A stretch of 64,000 nt of DNA from Bacteroidales bacterium (GTDB lineage: Bacteria; Bacteroidota; Bacteroidia; Bacteroidales; UBA932). Positions 34,934 to 41,954 of the stretch are shown in pieces (within the stretch, counting starts at the first letter, position 1; every line of letters starts with the position of its first letter). The position numbers and the translations under genes were made by a program. Below the pieces are notes generated by a model. The model was not told the DNA's origin and did not search any database. It saw nothing but the letters and a program-made list of their open reading frames with translations. The stretch is taken from assembly GCA_017429205.1 (NCBI GenBank), contig JAFRPH010000062.1, forward strand, positions 131,281 to 195,280, read 5' to 3'.

Positions 34934-36957
34934 AAAGACTGATCCTTTCCCTGGCGCTCGCGGCGCTGGCCTGCGGCGCATTCGCGCAGGAGTTCAACCG
35001 GATGCCCTATTCTTATAAGTGGCTGGGAGACAAGGAGGTGGCGTTCACGTACAACGGAATGTACACCGACGACACCTGCTTCAAGCTGGTGATGCCCAAG
35101 GGCACGAAGGTGGCGGGCGTGAAGGCGCCGGAGAAGTTCTCCGATTTCCCGCTCAAGCCGGAAGGTGCCGTGAACCTCACGTATTCGCCGGATTCCACGA
35201 TGCTCGCCTTCACGCGCGAAAACGACCTGTACGTGGTCACCATCGCCGACGGGAAGGAATGCCGCCTGACCTTCGACGGAACGGCCACGGTGATGAACGG
35301 ATACGCCTCCTGGGTGTACTACGAGGAGATTCTTGGCCGTCCGTCCCGCTACCGGGCCTTCTGGTGGTCGCCGGACAGCAAGAAGCTCGCCTTCTATCAT
35401 TTCGACGACACGGAGGTGCCGATGTTCCCGATCTATTCGCCCTTCGGCCAGGACGGGAAGATCCGCGAGACCCATTACCCGAAGGTGGGGGAGAAGAACC
35501 CGGACGTGAAGATCGGCTTTGTCGATGTGCCCGCGGCGTTAGCCGGCCGGGTGTCGACGGTCTGGGCCGATTTCGACGAGAAGGAGGACCAGTACTTCGG
35601 CATCCCGTTCTGGTCGGACGACTCCCGGACCTTCTATGTGGCCCGCGAACCGCGCATCCAGAACACCCTGGACCTGTACGCCGTGTCGCCGGTGGACGGT
35701 TCCAAGAACGTCCTCTACCACGAGTATTATCCCACCTGGCTGGACTGGATCGAGGGTATGCTGTTCACGGAGAAGGGCCTGTATATGGTCCGCGCCTTCG
35801 AGACGGGCTGGCAGCAGATCTATTTCCTGGGCTATGACGGCACGGTCCGCCGCCTGACCGACGGCCCGAACTGGCGCGTCGCCCTCGTCCGCGCGGAAAA
35901 GGACGGCACCGTCTATTTCACCGCGCAGCGGGACGAGCTCCATATCCGCCAGGCCCTTTACAAGGTCTCTCCGAAGGGTGTCATCACGCCCCTGACGGAC
36001 GAGTCCCTGAATGTGGCCGGCGTGCAGTTCTCCCCGGACGGCAAGTATTTCGTCGCCCAGACTTCCTCCCTGCACGTTCCGACGCAACTGCGTGTGTATC
36101 AGACTTCCAAGCCTTCCAAGAACTGGCTGGTCGCGGACCAGAAGGGCCCGGACTATGATGCTTCCAAGTACTCGCTCGGCGAGGTGATCACCATCCGTCG
36201 CGACGGGTTCGAGTTCCCGGGCATCATCATCTATCCGGTCGACTTCGACCCGGCGAAAAAGTATCCCGTCCATGTGGACATCTATGGTGGTCCGGACTCC
36301 CCGCAGGTGACCGACCGCTGGACCGCGCCCACCCGCTATGCCTGGTATCGGCAGCACGGCATCATTGAAGTCATCGCAGACAACCGCGCCTCGGGCCACA
36401 ACGGTCGCGCCGGCCTGGACTGCATCTACAAGCAGCTCGCCACGGTGGAGGTCGACGACTTCGTCGCCTGGGCGGAATACCTCCAGACGCTCCCGTATGT
36501 GCAGGGGGACAAGATCGGTGTCGAAGGCTTCTCCTTCGGCGGCACGATGACGGCCTTGCTGGTGGCGACGGCCCCGCAGGCCTTCCATTACGGCATCGCC
36601 GGCGGCGGCGTCTATGACTGGAAACTCTACGACACGCACTATACGGAGCGCTTCATGTCCACGCCCGAGGACAACCCGGACGGCTACGCCCGCACCCGCG
36701 TCGTGGACCGCATCGCCTCCTACCCGGCCCGTCCCGGCGACGACGGCTCCGTGATGCTCAAGCTCACCCATGGCACCGGCGACGACAACGTCCACTACCA
36801 GAACACCCTCCAGCTCATCGACGCCCTCCACAAGATCGGCGCCTCCTTCGACTTCATGGTCTACCCCGACGGCATGCACGGCTACCGCGGCTACCAGGGC
36901 ATGCACTTCCAGGCGGAAAACAACGCCTTCTGGCTCAAGTACCTGAAAGGGGAGTAG
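34930..36957 (+). CDS. Dipeptidyl peptidase IV family protease (S9B)
   Basis: The start at 34930 gives a signal peptide (KRLILSLALAALACGAFAQE). The frame open upstream is a shadow of the helicase. The 675-residue secreted protease has an N-terminal eight-bladed propeller region (YSPDSTMLAFTRENDLYVV; ASWVYYEEILGRPSRYRAFW with the Glu-Glu dipeptide-binding motif). The C-terminal alpha/beta-hydrolase domain has the nucleophile in GVEGFSFGGTMTALLVA, the Asp in THGTGDDNVHYQN and the His in YPDGMHGYRG. It removes N-terminal X-Pro/X-Ala dipeptides from peptides in the periplasm, typical of peptide-using Bacteroidales. Confidence 0.88.
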   Translation: MKRLILSLALAALACGAFAQEFNRMPYSYKWLGDKEVAFTYNGMYTDDTCFKLVMPKGTKVAGVKAPEKFSDFPLKPEGAVNLTYSPDSTMLAFTRENDLYVVTIADGKECRLTFDGTATVMNGYASWVYYEEILGRPSRYRAFWWSPDSKKLAFYHFDDTEVPMFPIYSPFGQDGKIRETHYPKVGEKNPDVKIGFVDVPAALAGRVSTVWADFDEKEDQYFGIPFWSDDSRTFYVAREPRIQNTLDLYAVSPVDGSKNVLYHEYYPTWLDWIEGMLFTEKGLYMVRAFETGWQQIYFLGYDGTVRRLTDGPNWRVALVRAEKDGTVYFTAQRDELHIRQALYKVSPKGVITPLTDESLNVAGVQFSPDGKYFVAQTSSLHVPTQLRVYQTSKPSKNWLVADQKGPDYDASKYSLGEVITIRRDGFEFPGIIIYPVDFDPAKKYPVHVDIYGGPDSPQVTDRWTAPTRYAWYRQHGIIEVIADNRASGHNGRAGLDCIYKQLATVEVDDFVAWAEYLQTLPYVQGDKIGVEGFSFGGTMTALLVATAPQAFHYGIAGGGVYDWKLYDTHYTERFMSTPEDNPDGYARTRVVDRIASYPARPGDDGSVMLKLTHGTGDDNVHYQNTLQLIDALHKIGASFDFMVYPDGMHGYRGYQGMHFQAENNAFWLKYLKGE

Positions 36958-36963
36958 CTGGGC

Positions 36964-37010
36964 GTCATTCCCGGCGGTTCCTGAGCTTGTCGAAGGATGC
37001 CCCGGAATCT
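36964..37010. repeat. Family A palindrome arms enclosing a second palindrome
   Basis: The outer parts read GTCATTCCCGG and CCCGGAATCT, as in the family A repeat. The usual 5-nt loop is replaced by about 26 bases containing TTCCTGAGCTTGTCGAAGGA, itself an imperfect inverted repeat that I recognise as a widespread dispersed sequence in many bacterial genomes. Confidence 0.6.
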
Positions 37011-37017
37011 CTCAAAT

Positions 37018-37128
37018 CGCTCGGGCACGAAAATGATGCCCTGTGCAACGAAACGTGGCCGACCCCGGGTGTTGAATAGGGGGTCGGCCACGTTTCGTGT
37101 CGTATGAGGGCGAAAGCGTGACCGAGCG
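37018..37128 (+). repeat. Hairpin repeat (REP-like) copy 1, upstream of the transposase
   Basis: The outer arms are CGCTCGGGCACG (37018-37029) and CGTGACCGAGCG (37117-37128), one mismatch. The inner arms are perfect over 19 bp (37048-37066 with 37080-37098, core ACGTGGCCGACCCC / GGGGTCGGCCACGT). The loop contains GGGTGTTGAATA. The same element with conserved loop and flanks recurs at 38432 and 39387 in the same orientation. Confidence 0.85.
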
Positions 37129-37299
37129 TATTCGGCATTTTTCCCCCTCTGTCTTTTTACGCGTTTTTCCTTGATTTTTGTTGAAACGGTTTCTCCGAAA
37201 ACCGCGTTGTAGGCTTCTGGAATGGGCTTTTCTTTTTTTATCCGTTTCCCTTTTTGCGAAAACGGATAGGTCGCAGTACCTTGCGGGTAAAAGAAGAGT

Positions 37300-38154
37300 A
37301 TGAAGGACGAAGTGGTTGAAAACATGTGGCATGTCTATTCGGACGGGACCCGGGCGGACATTCCTTTCAATACGGATGAAGACAAGCTATATGCTTGGAA
37401 CAGTGTGGCAATTTGTGCAGAGATCGCCGGGGTGCGGGTGTGGGTATCGACGGTGAATGATACGCATCTTCACACCGTGGTGAAAGGCGTGGAGATGCGT
37501 GTGAAACGGTATCGGGACGTCCTCCAGCAGAGACTACAGACGCGGTTTCCCGGGCAGGGCGTCTATTTTGCTTGTGATCCGATCAAAACGCACGATGATG
37601 TTCTGATCAAGTTCATGTACGTGTATCGGAATTGCCTGGACTTTTTCAAGAACCTCCCCGGGGAGTATGGCTGGGGTTCTGGGAACATCTACTTTTCCGA
37701 GAAACGTCATTTCTTCAAGGGACGAAGAATCGGAGACATGTCGGTGCGGGAACAACGCCGTCTGTTCCACACGAAAATACCCCTTCCAGCCCATTGGATG
37801 TGTGATTATGACGGAAGAATCCTTCCGGAATCTTTCATTGACTATGAAGCCGTCGAGCAATTCTTCCGATCCGTGTTCACCTATATCGCCTTCATGCATA
37901 TCAAGAAAGATGATGAGGCGAGGCTGAAGCAACAGATCCATGGCCGTTATCTGGAATCTCGTTCGATTCAGGATCTCCGGCGGATGGGCAACGAAATCTG
38001 CGTCAAACGATGCGGAAGAAAGCTATCCAAAGCATCGTTCCAGACCCGCCTGGATGTCGCTGTCGAAATGCTCCGCCGCGGTTTGTCCGGCAGATCCGCC
38101 AGCTTGGCTAAAGCCCTTATTCTCAAACCGCAGGACCTCGAGTTGCTGGTGTAA
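37300..38154 (+). CDS. RAYT-type HUH (Y1) transposase associated with hairpin repeats
   Basis: The 284-residue protein has the HUH motif in VSTVNDTHLHTVVKGVE (His-Leu-His, about residues 60-62), matching the MPNHxHLL motif of Y1 transposases. The catalytic-tyrosine helix is FMYVYRNCLDFF, matching YIxxNP of REP-associated tyrosine transposases. A C-terminal helical domain (LDVAVEMLRRGLSGRSASLA, then KALILKPQDLELLV) is typical of Bacteroidota RAYTs. Such enzymes cut and join single-stranded hairpins next to a short guide sequence. Three copies of a ~109-bp hairpin repeat lie at 37018, 38432 and 39387, all in the same orientation as the gene. The ORF appears intact and is AT-rich compared with its neighbours. 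No transposon ends of a full IS200 element are visible. Confidence 0.75.
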   Translation: MKDEVVENMWHVYSDGTRADIPFNTDEDKLYAWNSVAICAEIAGVRVWVSTVNDTHLHTVVKGVEMRVKRYRDVLQQRLQTRFPGQGVYFACDPIKTHDDVLIKFMYVYRNCLDFFKNLPGEYGWGSGNIYFSEKRHFFKGRRIGDMSVREQRRLFHTKIPLPAHWMCDYDGRILPESFIDYEAVEQFFRSVFTYIAFMHIKKDDEARLKQQIHGRYLESRSIQDLRRMGNEICVKRCGRKLSKASFQTRLDVAVEMLRRGLSGRSASLAKALILKPQDLELLV

Positions 38155-38180
38155 TGGTATGTGTAATAGTGAGTATGCTC

Positions 38181-38414
38181 GGGGAGGTCTGGCGGGCGGC
38201 GGGGGCTCCGGCGTCATGCGTCTTTCATCGTGCTCGCACGGTGTCGGGAAGGCGCTTGACGGCGAATACTCGCTCAGTTAGTCCCGCAGGCGGGCCTAAC
38301 TAGCGCTCAAACAGACGCCGTCATCCCTGCCGGGACCGCGCCTTCCCTCGCGGCTCGCGTTCGATGAAAGCCGAAATCCGCCGGAGCCACCCGCCGCCCG
38401 CATAAGGCCTCCCC
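38181..38414. repeat. 234-bp foldback (nested inverted repeat) downstream of the transposase
   Basis: Successive left/right segments pair in order: GGGGAGG/CCTCCCC, GCGGGCGGCGGG/CCCGCCGCCCGC, GGCTCCGGCG/CGCCGGAGCC, CTTTCATCG/CGATGAAAG, GGAAGGCGC/GCGCCTTCC, GACGGCG/CGCCGTC. At the centre AGTTAG and CCCGC pair with GCGGG and CTAACT. The right arm has an extra ~15 bases that include the small hairpin TCCCTGCCGGGA. Confidence 0.75.
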
Positions 38415-38431
38415 AAACTGATTGCCAAAAC

Positions 38432-38540
38432 GGTCGGCTACGAAATAGCCGTCCTATGCAATGAAATGTGGCCGACCCTAGGTGCCGAATACGGGGTCGG
38501 CCATGTTTTGGGTTGTGAAAGGGCATTTTCGTGTCCGATG
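38432..38540 (+). repeat. Hairpin repeat (REP-like) copy 2
   Basis: Same element as at 37018 and 39387. The inner arms are 38464-38478 and 38494-38508 (TGTGGCCGACCC / GGGTCGGCCATG, mismatches compatible with G-T pairing). The left flank GGTCGGCTACGAAA and the right flank CGTGTCCGA are conserved. Orientation is the same as the transposase. Confidence 0.85.
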
Positions 38541-38566
38541 CTTCTTGGTGTTGAGTGCTCCTTTTT

Positions 38567-38593
38567 GTCATTTCGAGCGCAGTCGAGAAATCT
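38567..38593. repeat. Dispersed palindrome, family B
   Basis: GTCATTTCGAGCGCAGTCGA followed by GAAATCT. The half GCGAAGTCGAGAAATCT recurs at 57160-57176. The ATTTCGA...TCGAGAAAT arms are complementary with one unpaired base. I recognise this as a sequence type common in Bacteroidota intergenic regions. Confidence 0.6.
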
Positions 38594-38685
38594 TTCTTCC
38601 GGCTACGTCTTTTCGTCCTACCCGAGCTTGCCCCTTCCATGATTCCTAGTTTGACCCGGAATCGGAAAGAAAGTTGTAAATTTAA

Positions 38686-38733
38686 TTTGCAAATATGTAA
38701 ATTAAACTTTACTTTTGTAGTGTTAAACTTTAC
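38686..38733 (+). promoter_or_regulatory. Promoter with two direct repeats 21 bp apart, candidate operator of the XRE regulator
   Basis: TTTG (38686-38689), 20 bp, TACTTTTG (38710-38717). TTAAACTTTAC occurs at 38702-38712 and again at 38723-38733, a 21-bp period (two helical turns) that brackets the -7 box and the expected start site. The operon it drives encodes an XRE-type regulator, so autorepression is likely. Confidence 0.55.
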
Positions 38734-38738
38734 ACGAT

Positions 38739-39194
38739 ATGAACACGCAAAAGAAAGTATTCCTGTTGCCGTACAAGTGCCAGGTTGTCGGTTGGTTTAT
38801 GGCGGGAGCTGCATTGTTGGTGATGATCGGGTCCTTCTTCTTCGGACTGGATGATATGCTATTGGTCCGTTTTCAGATATATGGCATCCTGGTCCTGTAT
38901 CTGGGATGCTTCTTGGTAGGGTTTGCCCGCGAGAAGACGGAAGATGAGTTCACCCTGCATCTCCGCACCAGTTCTGCGCTGACCGCCTTGCTTGTGATTT
39001 GCGCGTTGCGCTTCCTGCTTCATACCGTTTTGGCGATACTCCAACTCTCCGGCCCCCTTGAGAAGGATTTTCATGATCTGCTCAAAGATGCGTTTGATGG
39101 CTTCGCAAGCTTCGGCTCCGTGTTTATCCTGTATCTGATCCTGTACAAGATTCGTCTCGGCCGGTATAACAAGGAGGGGGCCGATGAAGAATAA
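38739..39194 (+). CDS. Small four-helix membrane protein paired with an XRE regulator
   Basis: The 151-residue protein has about four hydrophobic segments (VVGWFMAGAALLVMIGSFFF, FQIYGILVLYLGCFLVGF, LTALLVICALRFLLHTVLAI and FGSVFILYLILYKI) and a charged C-terminus. It overlaps by 11 bp the gene for a 63-residue XRE-type HTH protein. Pairs of a small membrane protein and a minimal HTH regulator are frequent in Bacillota and Bacteroidota, where the regulator controls the operon. The function of the membrane protein is not known. Confidence 0.7.
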   Translation: MNTQKKVFLLPYKCQVVGWFMAGAALLVMIGSFFFGLDDMLLVRFQIYGILVLYLGCFLVGFAREKTEDEFTLHLRTSSALTALLVICALRFLLHTVLAILQLSGPLEKDFHDLLKDAFDGFASFGSVFILYLILYKIRLGRYNKEGADEE

Positions 39195-39375
39195 CATCCG
39201 AGTAGAAAGGGCGGTGCTGCGCATCTCGCAGCAGGAGCTCGCAGACGCTGTCGGGGTGTCTCGGCAAACCATATACGCCATCGAGAACGGGAAGTTCATC
39301 CCGTCCACGGAGCTGGCCCTCAAACTGTCGGCCTACTTCGGGAAGACGGTCAATGACATCTTTTCGCTGGATTGA
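39184..39375 (+). CDS. Small XRE-family transcriptional regulator
   Basis: The 63-residue protein consists of one Cro/C1-type HTH: ERAVLRISQQELADAVGVSR, QTIYAIENGKFIPS, LALKLSAYFGKTVNDIFSL. The QQELADAVGVSRQTI and IFSLD ending are those of the YozG/minimal HTH family. It is translationally coupled to the membrane protein gene and probably binds the direct repeats in its own promoter (38702-38733). Confidence 0.85.
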   Translation: MKNNIRVERAVLRISQQELADAVGVSRQTIYAIENGKFIPSTELALKLSAYFGKTVNDIFSLD

Positions 39376-39386
39376 TTCATCAAATT

Positions 39387-39495
39387 GGTCGGCTACGAAA
39401 AAGCCGTCCTATGTAATGAAACGTGGCCGACCCCGGGTGCCGGATAGGGGGTCGGCCACGATTCTTGTCTTGAAAGGGCGAAAGCGTGCCCGAGG
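39387..39495 (+). repeat. Hairpin repeat (REP-like) copy 3
   Basis: Inner arms CGTGGCCGACCCC (39422-39434) and GGGGTCGGCCACG (39448-39460), loop GGGTGCCGGATAG. The flanks GGTCGGCTACGAAA and AAAGCGTGCCCGA are shared with the other copies. It begins 11 bp after the stop of the XRE gene, in the same orientation as copies 1 and 2. Confidence 0.85.
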
Positions 39496-39585
39496 ATTCT
39501 GATGCGGTGTCGATCGTTACGTGATCGCCGTTATCCCCGTCTTGCTTTATCGTCATTCCCGGCCTGCTTCCCGTCTTGCCTTTTC

Positions 39586-39611
39586 GTCATTCCCGGCCTG
39601 ACCGGGAATCT
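39586..39611. repeat. Family A palindrome abutting the glpC stop codon
   Basis: GTCATTCCCGGCCTGACCGG then GAATCT; arms 39589-39596 and 39602-39609. Its last bases form part of the glpC stop codon (TAG on the minus strand, 39610-39612). A half copy lies at 39552-39566. The hairpin may double as the transcription terminator of the que-glp operon. Confidence 0.7.
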
Positions 39612-40824
39612 ATTCCAGCGCTTCGGCGAGGATGGAGATGGGGTGTTTCACCTTGTAGGGGGTGGACATCTCGAGCTGCCATTTGCAGGTTTCGCAGTCG
39701 CAGGCGACGAAGTCGGGGTTCACGGACTTGATCTGGTCGAAGAGGGGCTTGCCGATGGCCTGGGAGGCCTCGTAGTTCTCTTTCTTGAAGCCATATGTAC
39801 CCGAAATGCCGCAGCAGTTGGAGTCGAGGAGGGTGAATTCCACGCCGGGGATCATCTTCAGCAGTTCGGTGGAGAAGATGCCCCAGCCCAGTTTCTCCAG
39901 GTGGCAGGGGATGTGGTAGGCGATGCGGGCGCGGTAGTTTTCCTTGAACTTGAGCTGCGCCTGGCCGGATTCGATCAGCTGGTAGATGTACCGCGTGGCG
40001 AGGAGGACGGAGTCCTTGATGCCGCTGTTGTCGACCTGCAGGAGGCCGGGGTACTCTTCGCGGATGGTCATCGTGCAGGTGGAGGAGGTGGTGAGGACCT
40101 TGAGTCCGGCGTCCACGGCCTTCTGCAGGACATCCACGTTGTGCTTCGCGTTCTTCGTCGCCTTCTTGGACATGCCGTTCGCGATGAGGGCGACGCCGCA
40201 GCATTTCTCCTTGTCCAGCAGCTGGACGCCGATGCCGAGCGCGTTCATCACTTTTACGAAGTCCTTGCCCAGTTGGGGATAGTTGTAGTTTACGTAGCAA
40301 CCGTGGTAGTAGGCGACTTGCTTCTCGAACTTCGCCTGCTCCTTGGCGCGGCGCTTGAGCCAGCGCTCGAAGCTGCGGCCGCTGTACTTCGGGAAGGTGC
40401 GGTGCTTGTCGATAGCGAAGGTCGCGTCCAGGACCGTCTTGGTGACCCCGAGGGCGGTGGTTCCGTTCACGATGGGCGCGAACGGACGGGCGAGCTTGCC
40501 CATGAAATCCGTATTGGCCAGCACGACGTCGCGGAGCTTGGGCTGCGCGTGGTCGTACTTGATGCGGGCGGACTGGATGATGTCCGCCACTTTCACGCCG
40601 GACGGGCACACGACCTCGCACCGCTTGCAGTTCAGGCAGTACTTGAGCGCCTGGTTGAAGAAGTACGGATCCTTGAGGCGGAGCCGTTCTCCGTCGGGAC
40701 CGGCCTGCTTGGGGCCGGGGTAGCGCGGGTTCACCGGCACGACCGGGCAGTAGGCCGTGCAGATGGTGCATTTCATGCATTCCTCGAAATTATGCGCGCT
40801 GGCGGTGTATTCCTGCAGTTTCAT
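39610..40824 (-). CDS. glpC: Anaerobic glycerol-3-phosphate dehydrogenase subunit C
   Basis: The 404-residue iron-sulfur protein has two ferredoxin-type clusters near the N-terminus (ECMKCTICTAYCPVVPVNP, LNCKRCEVVCPSGVKVAD) and two CCG domains (YYHGCYVNYNYPQLG ... CCGVALIANG; YHIPCHLEKLGWG ... NCCGISGTYGFKK). It anchors GlpAB to the membrane and passes electrons to menaquinone during anaerobic growth on glycerol 3-phosphate. Its start overlaps the glpB stop by 4 bp. It is the last gene of a six-gene minus-strand operon beginning with queC. Confidence 0.92.
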   Translation of the reverse strand: MKLQEYTASAHNFEECMKCTICTAYCPVVPVNPRYPGPKQAGPDGERLRLKDPYFFNQALKYCLNCKRCEVVCPSGVKVADIIQSARIKYDHAQPKLRDVVLANTDFMGKLARPFAPIVNGTTALGVTKTVLDATFAIDKHRTFPKYSGRSFERWLKRRAKEQAKFEKQVAYYHGCYVNYNYPQLGKDFVKVMNALGIGVQLLDKEKCCGVALIANGMSKKATKNAKHNVDVLQKAVDAGLKVLTTSSTCTMTIREEYPGLLQVDNSGIKDSVLLATRYIYQLIESGQAQLKFKENYRARIAYHIPCHLEKLGWGIFSTELLKMIPGVEFTLLDSNCCGISGTYGFKKENYEASQAIGKPLFDQIKSVNPDFVACDCETCKWQLEMSTPYKVKHPISILAEALE

Positions 40825-41954
40825 ACGTTCCCTCCTTTGATGGTGTCCACGACCGCGAAGGCCGTCCGGATGGCGAGCCCGGCCGCCGTTCCGTAATCCT
40901 CTTTTCTCGTGCCACCGAGCACGGAGCCGATGCAGAACAGGTTCTTCATCGGCTCGCCGTCCTTGACGGCGTGCAGCGACGCGTCGGTCTTGACGCCGAA
41001 GTCCATGAACGGCTGCTCTGCGAAGAAGTCCGCGTCGTACCAGTCCTTCCGCTCTTCGGGATAGTCGATGTCCAGGCCGAACAGGGGCTCGTACACCTGC
41101 GTGGGCGTGGCGACGAGGCCCTTGGAGAAGTAGCCGCCGGAAGCGAGGACGAAGTGGTCGGCGAAGAGCCGGGCCGTGTCCAGGTTCCGGGTGGTGATGC
41201 TGGAGACGACGCCTTCGTGCAGGGCGGCGGAAGTGACTTCGTCACCCATCAGGAAAGTGCCGCCCAGCACCTCGAAACGGCGTTTCAGCAGCATCTGGGT
41301 GCGGATGCCCGGCACGGACGGGGGCATCGTGCCGACGAAGGCCACGCGGGCGGGGAGGGCGGTGCGGATCTTGTCCAGCACCGACGCGTCCTTGAGCCCG
41401 AACACCTGCGGAAGGATGATGAGATCCTCGTCCCCGAGCAGGATGCGGATGTCTGAGACGGCCTTTTCCCAGTATTCGTCCAGCACGCGCGCGATGTTCA
41501 CGGAGCGCATTTCGCTGGGGCTCGTCCGCAGATGCTCCATCTCGGGCAGGCGCACGAAACGGATCCGGCAGGCGGTGCCGGCCTTTTCGAGCGTCTCCGC
41601 GAGGAAGGTGCAATAGAAGTCGTGGAAGCCGGTGAAATTGACGATGAGCGCCTTTTCGGCGATGTGTTCCTCCGGGAAGACGGTCACGTCCTCCAGGGTC
41701 AGGGAAACGGGCTGGAACTTGCCCATGGGCATGAGCTGGAGTCCGTCGATGGCGTTGGTGCGCACGCCGGCGGCCGCGAACAGGGCCGAAACCCGTTCCC
41801 GGACCGGTGCGGCCTCTTCGAAACTGCCGGAGAAGAAATGCATCGCATTCTGGCCGGCGCTCACGATGGCGACTTTCTGGCCCGCCTCCTGGAGGCTGAT
41901 GCCCGCGGTGAGGCCCGCCAGGCCTCCGCCGATGATCACAGTATCGAATCTCAT
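40821..41954 (-). CDS. glpB: Anaerobic glycerol-3-phosphate dehydrogenase subunit B
   Basis: The 377-residue flavoprotein starts with the FAD-binding motif TVIIGGGLAGLTAGISLQEA and ends with the second FAD motif around CIGSVLGGTRKEDYGTAAGL. Its position between glpA and glpC with 4-bp overlaps on both sides, and its length, fit GlpB. It forms the soluble dimer with GlpA. Confidence 0.9.
   Translation of the reverse strand: MRFDTVIIGGGLAGLTAGISLQEAGQKVAIVSAGQNAMHFFSGSFEEAAPVRERVSALFAAAGVRTNAIDGLQLMPMGKFQPVSLTLEDVTVFPEEHIAEKALIVNFTGFHDFYCTFLAETLEKAGTACRIRFVRLPEMEHLRTSPSEMRSVNIARVLDEYWEKAVSDIRILLGDEDLIILPQVFGLKDASVLDKIRTALPARVAFVGTMPPSVPGIRTQMLLKRRFEVLGGTFLMGDEVTSAALHEGVVSSITTRNLDTARLFADHFVLASGGYFSKGLVATPTQVYEPLFGLDIDYPEERKDWYDADFFAEQPFMDFGVKTDASLHAVKDGEPMKNLFCIGSVLGGTRKEDYGTAAGLAIRTAFAVVDTIKGGNV

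Larger units (their letters stand above)
36958..37299. other. Intergenic stretch with two kinds of palindromic repeat upstream of the transposase
   Basis: No gene is seen in these 342 bases. They hold a modified family A palindrome (36964-37010) and the first copy of the ~109-bp hairpin repeat (37018-37128). About 170 AT-rich bases without a clear Bacteroidota promoter precede the transposase start. Confidence 0.75.
38155..38738. other. Intergenic stretch rich in structured repeats, no gene
   Basis: In 584 bases I see a 234-bp foldback (38181-38414), hairpin repeat copy 2 (38432-38540), a second dispersed palindrome type (38567-38593) and degenerate palindrome arms GATTCC...GGAATC (38641-38663). 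The promoter/operator region of the next operon lies at 38686-38733. Open frames here have no protein-like features. Confidence 0.75.

Noticed and set aside
31919..34981. 1020-codon open frame on the minus strand
   Set aside because: It is the GC-rich shadow of trkH and the helicase gene; composition is Arg/Gly/His/Asp-rich without domain motifs, whereas the plus-strand frames carry clear family motifs. The same applies to long minus-strand frames at 23198-25708, 25739-27814, 45111-47420, 50152-52737 and 60270-62423.
36891..37332. Minus-strand frames of 144 and 106 codons before the transposase
   Set aside because: They span the DPP-IV gene end and the hairpin repeat; no motif and no promoter.
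38161..38281. Open frame continuing after the transposase through the foldback (37940-38281 and neighbours)
   Set aside because: It exists only because the foldback is GC-rich; no protein motif and no plausible start.
37018..39495. CRISPR array
   Set aside because: Three similar repeats exist, but they are ~109 bp, more than 800 bp apart, with genes between them and no cas genes.
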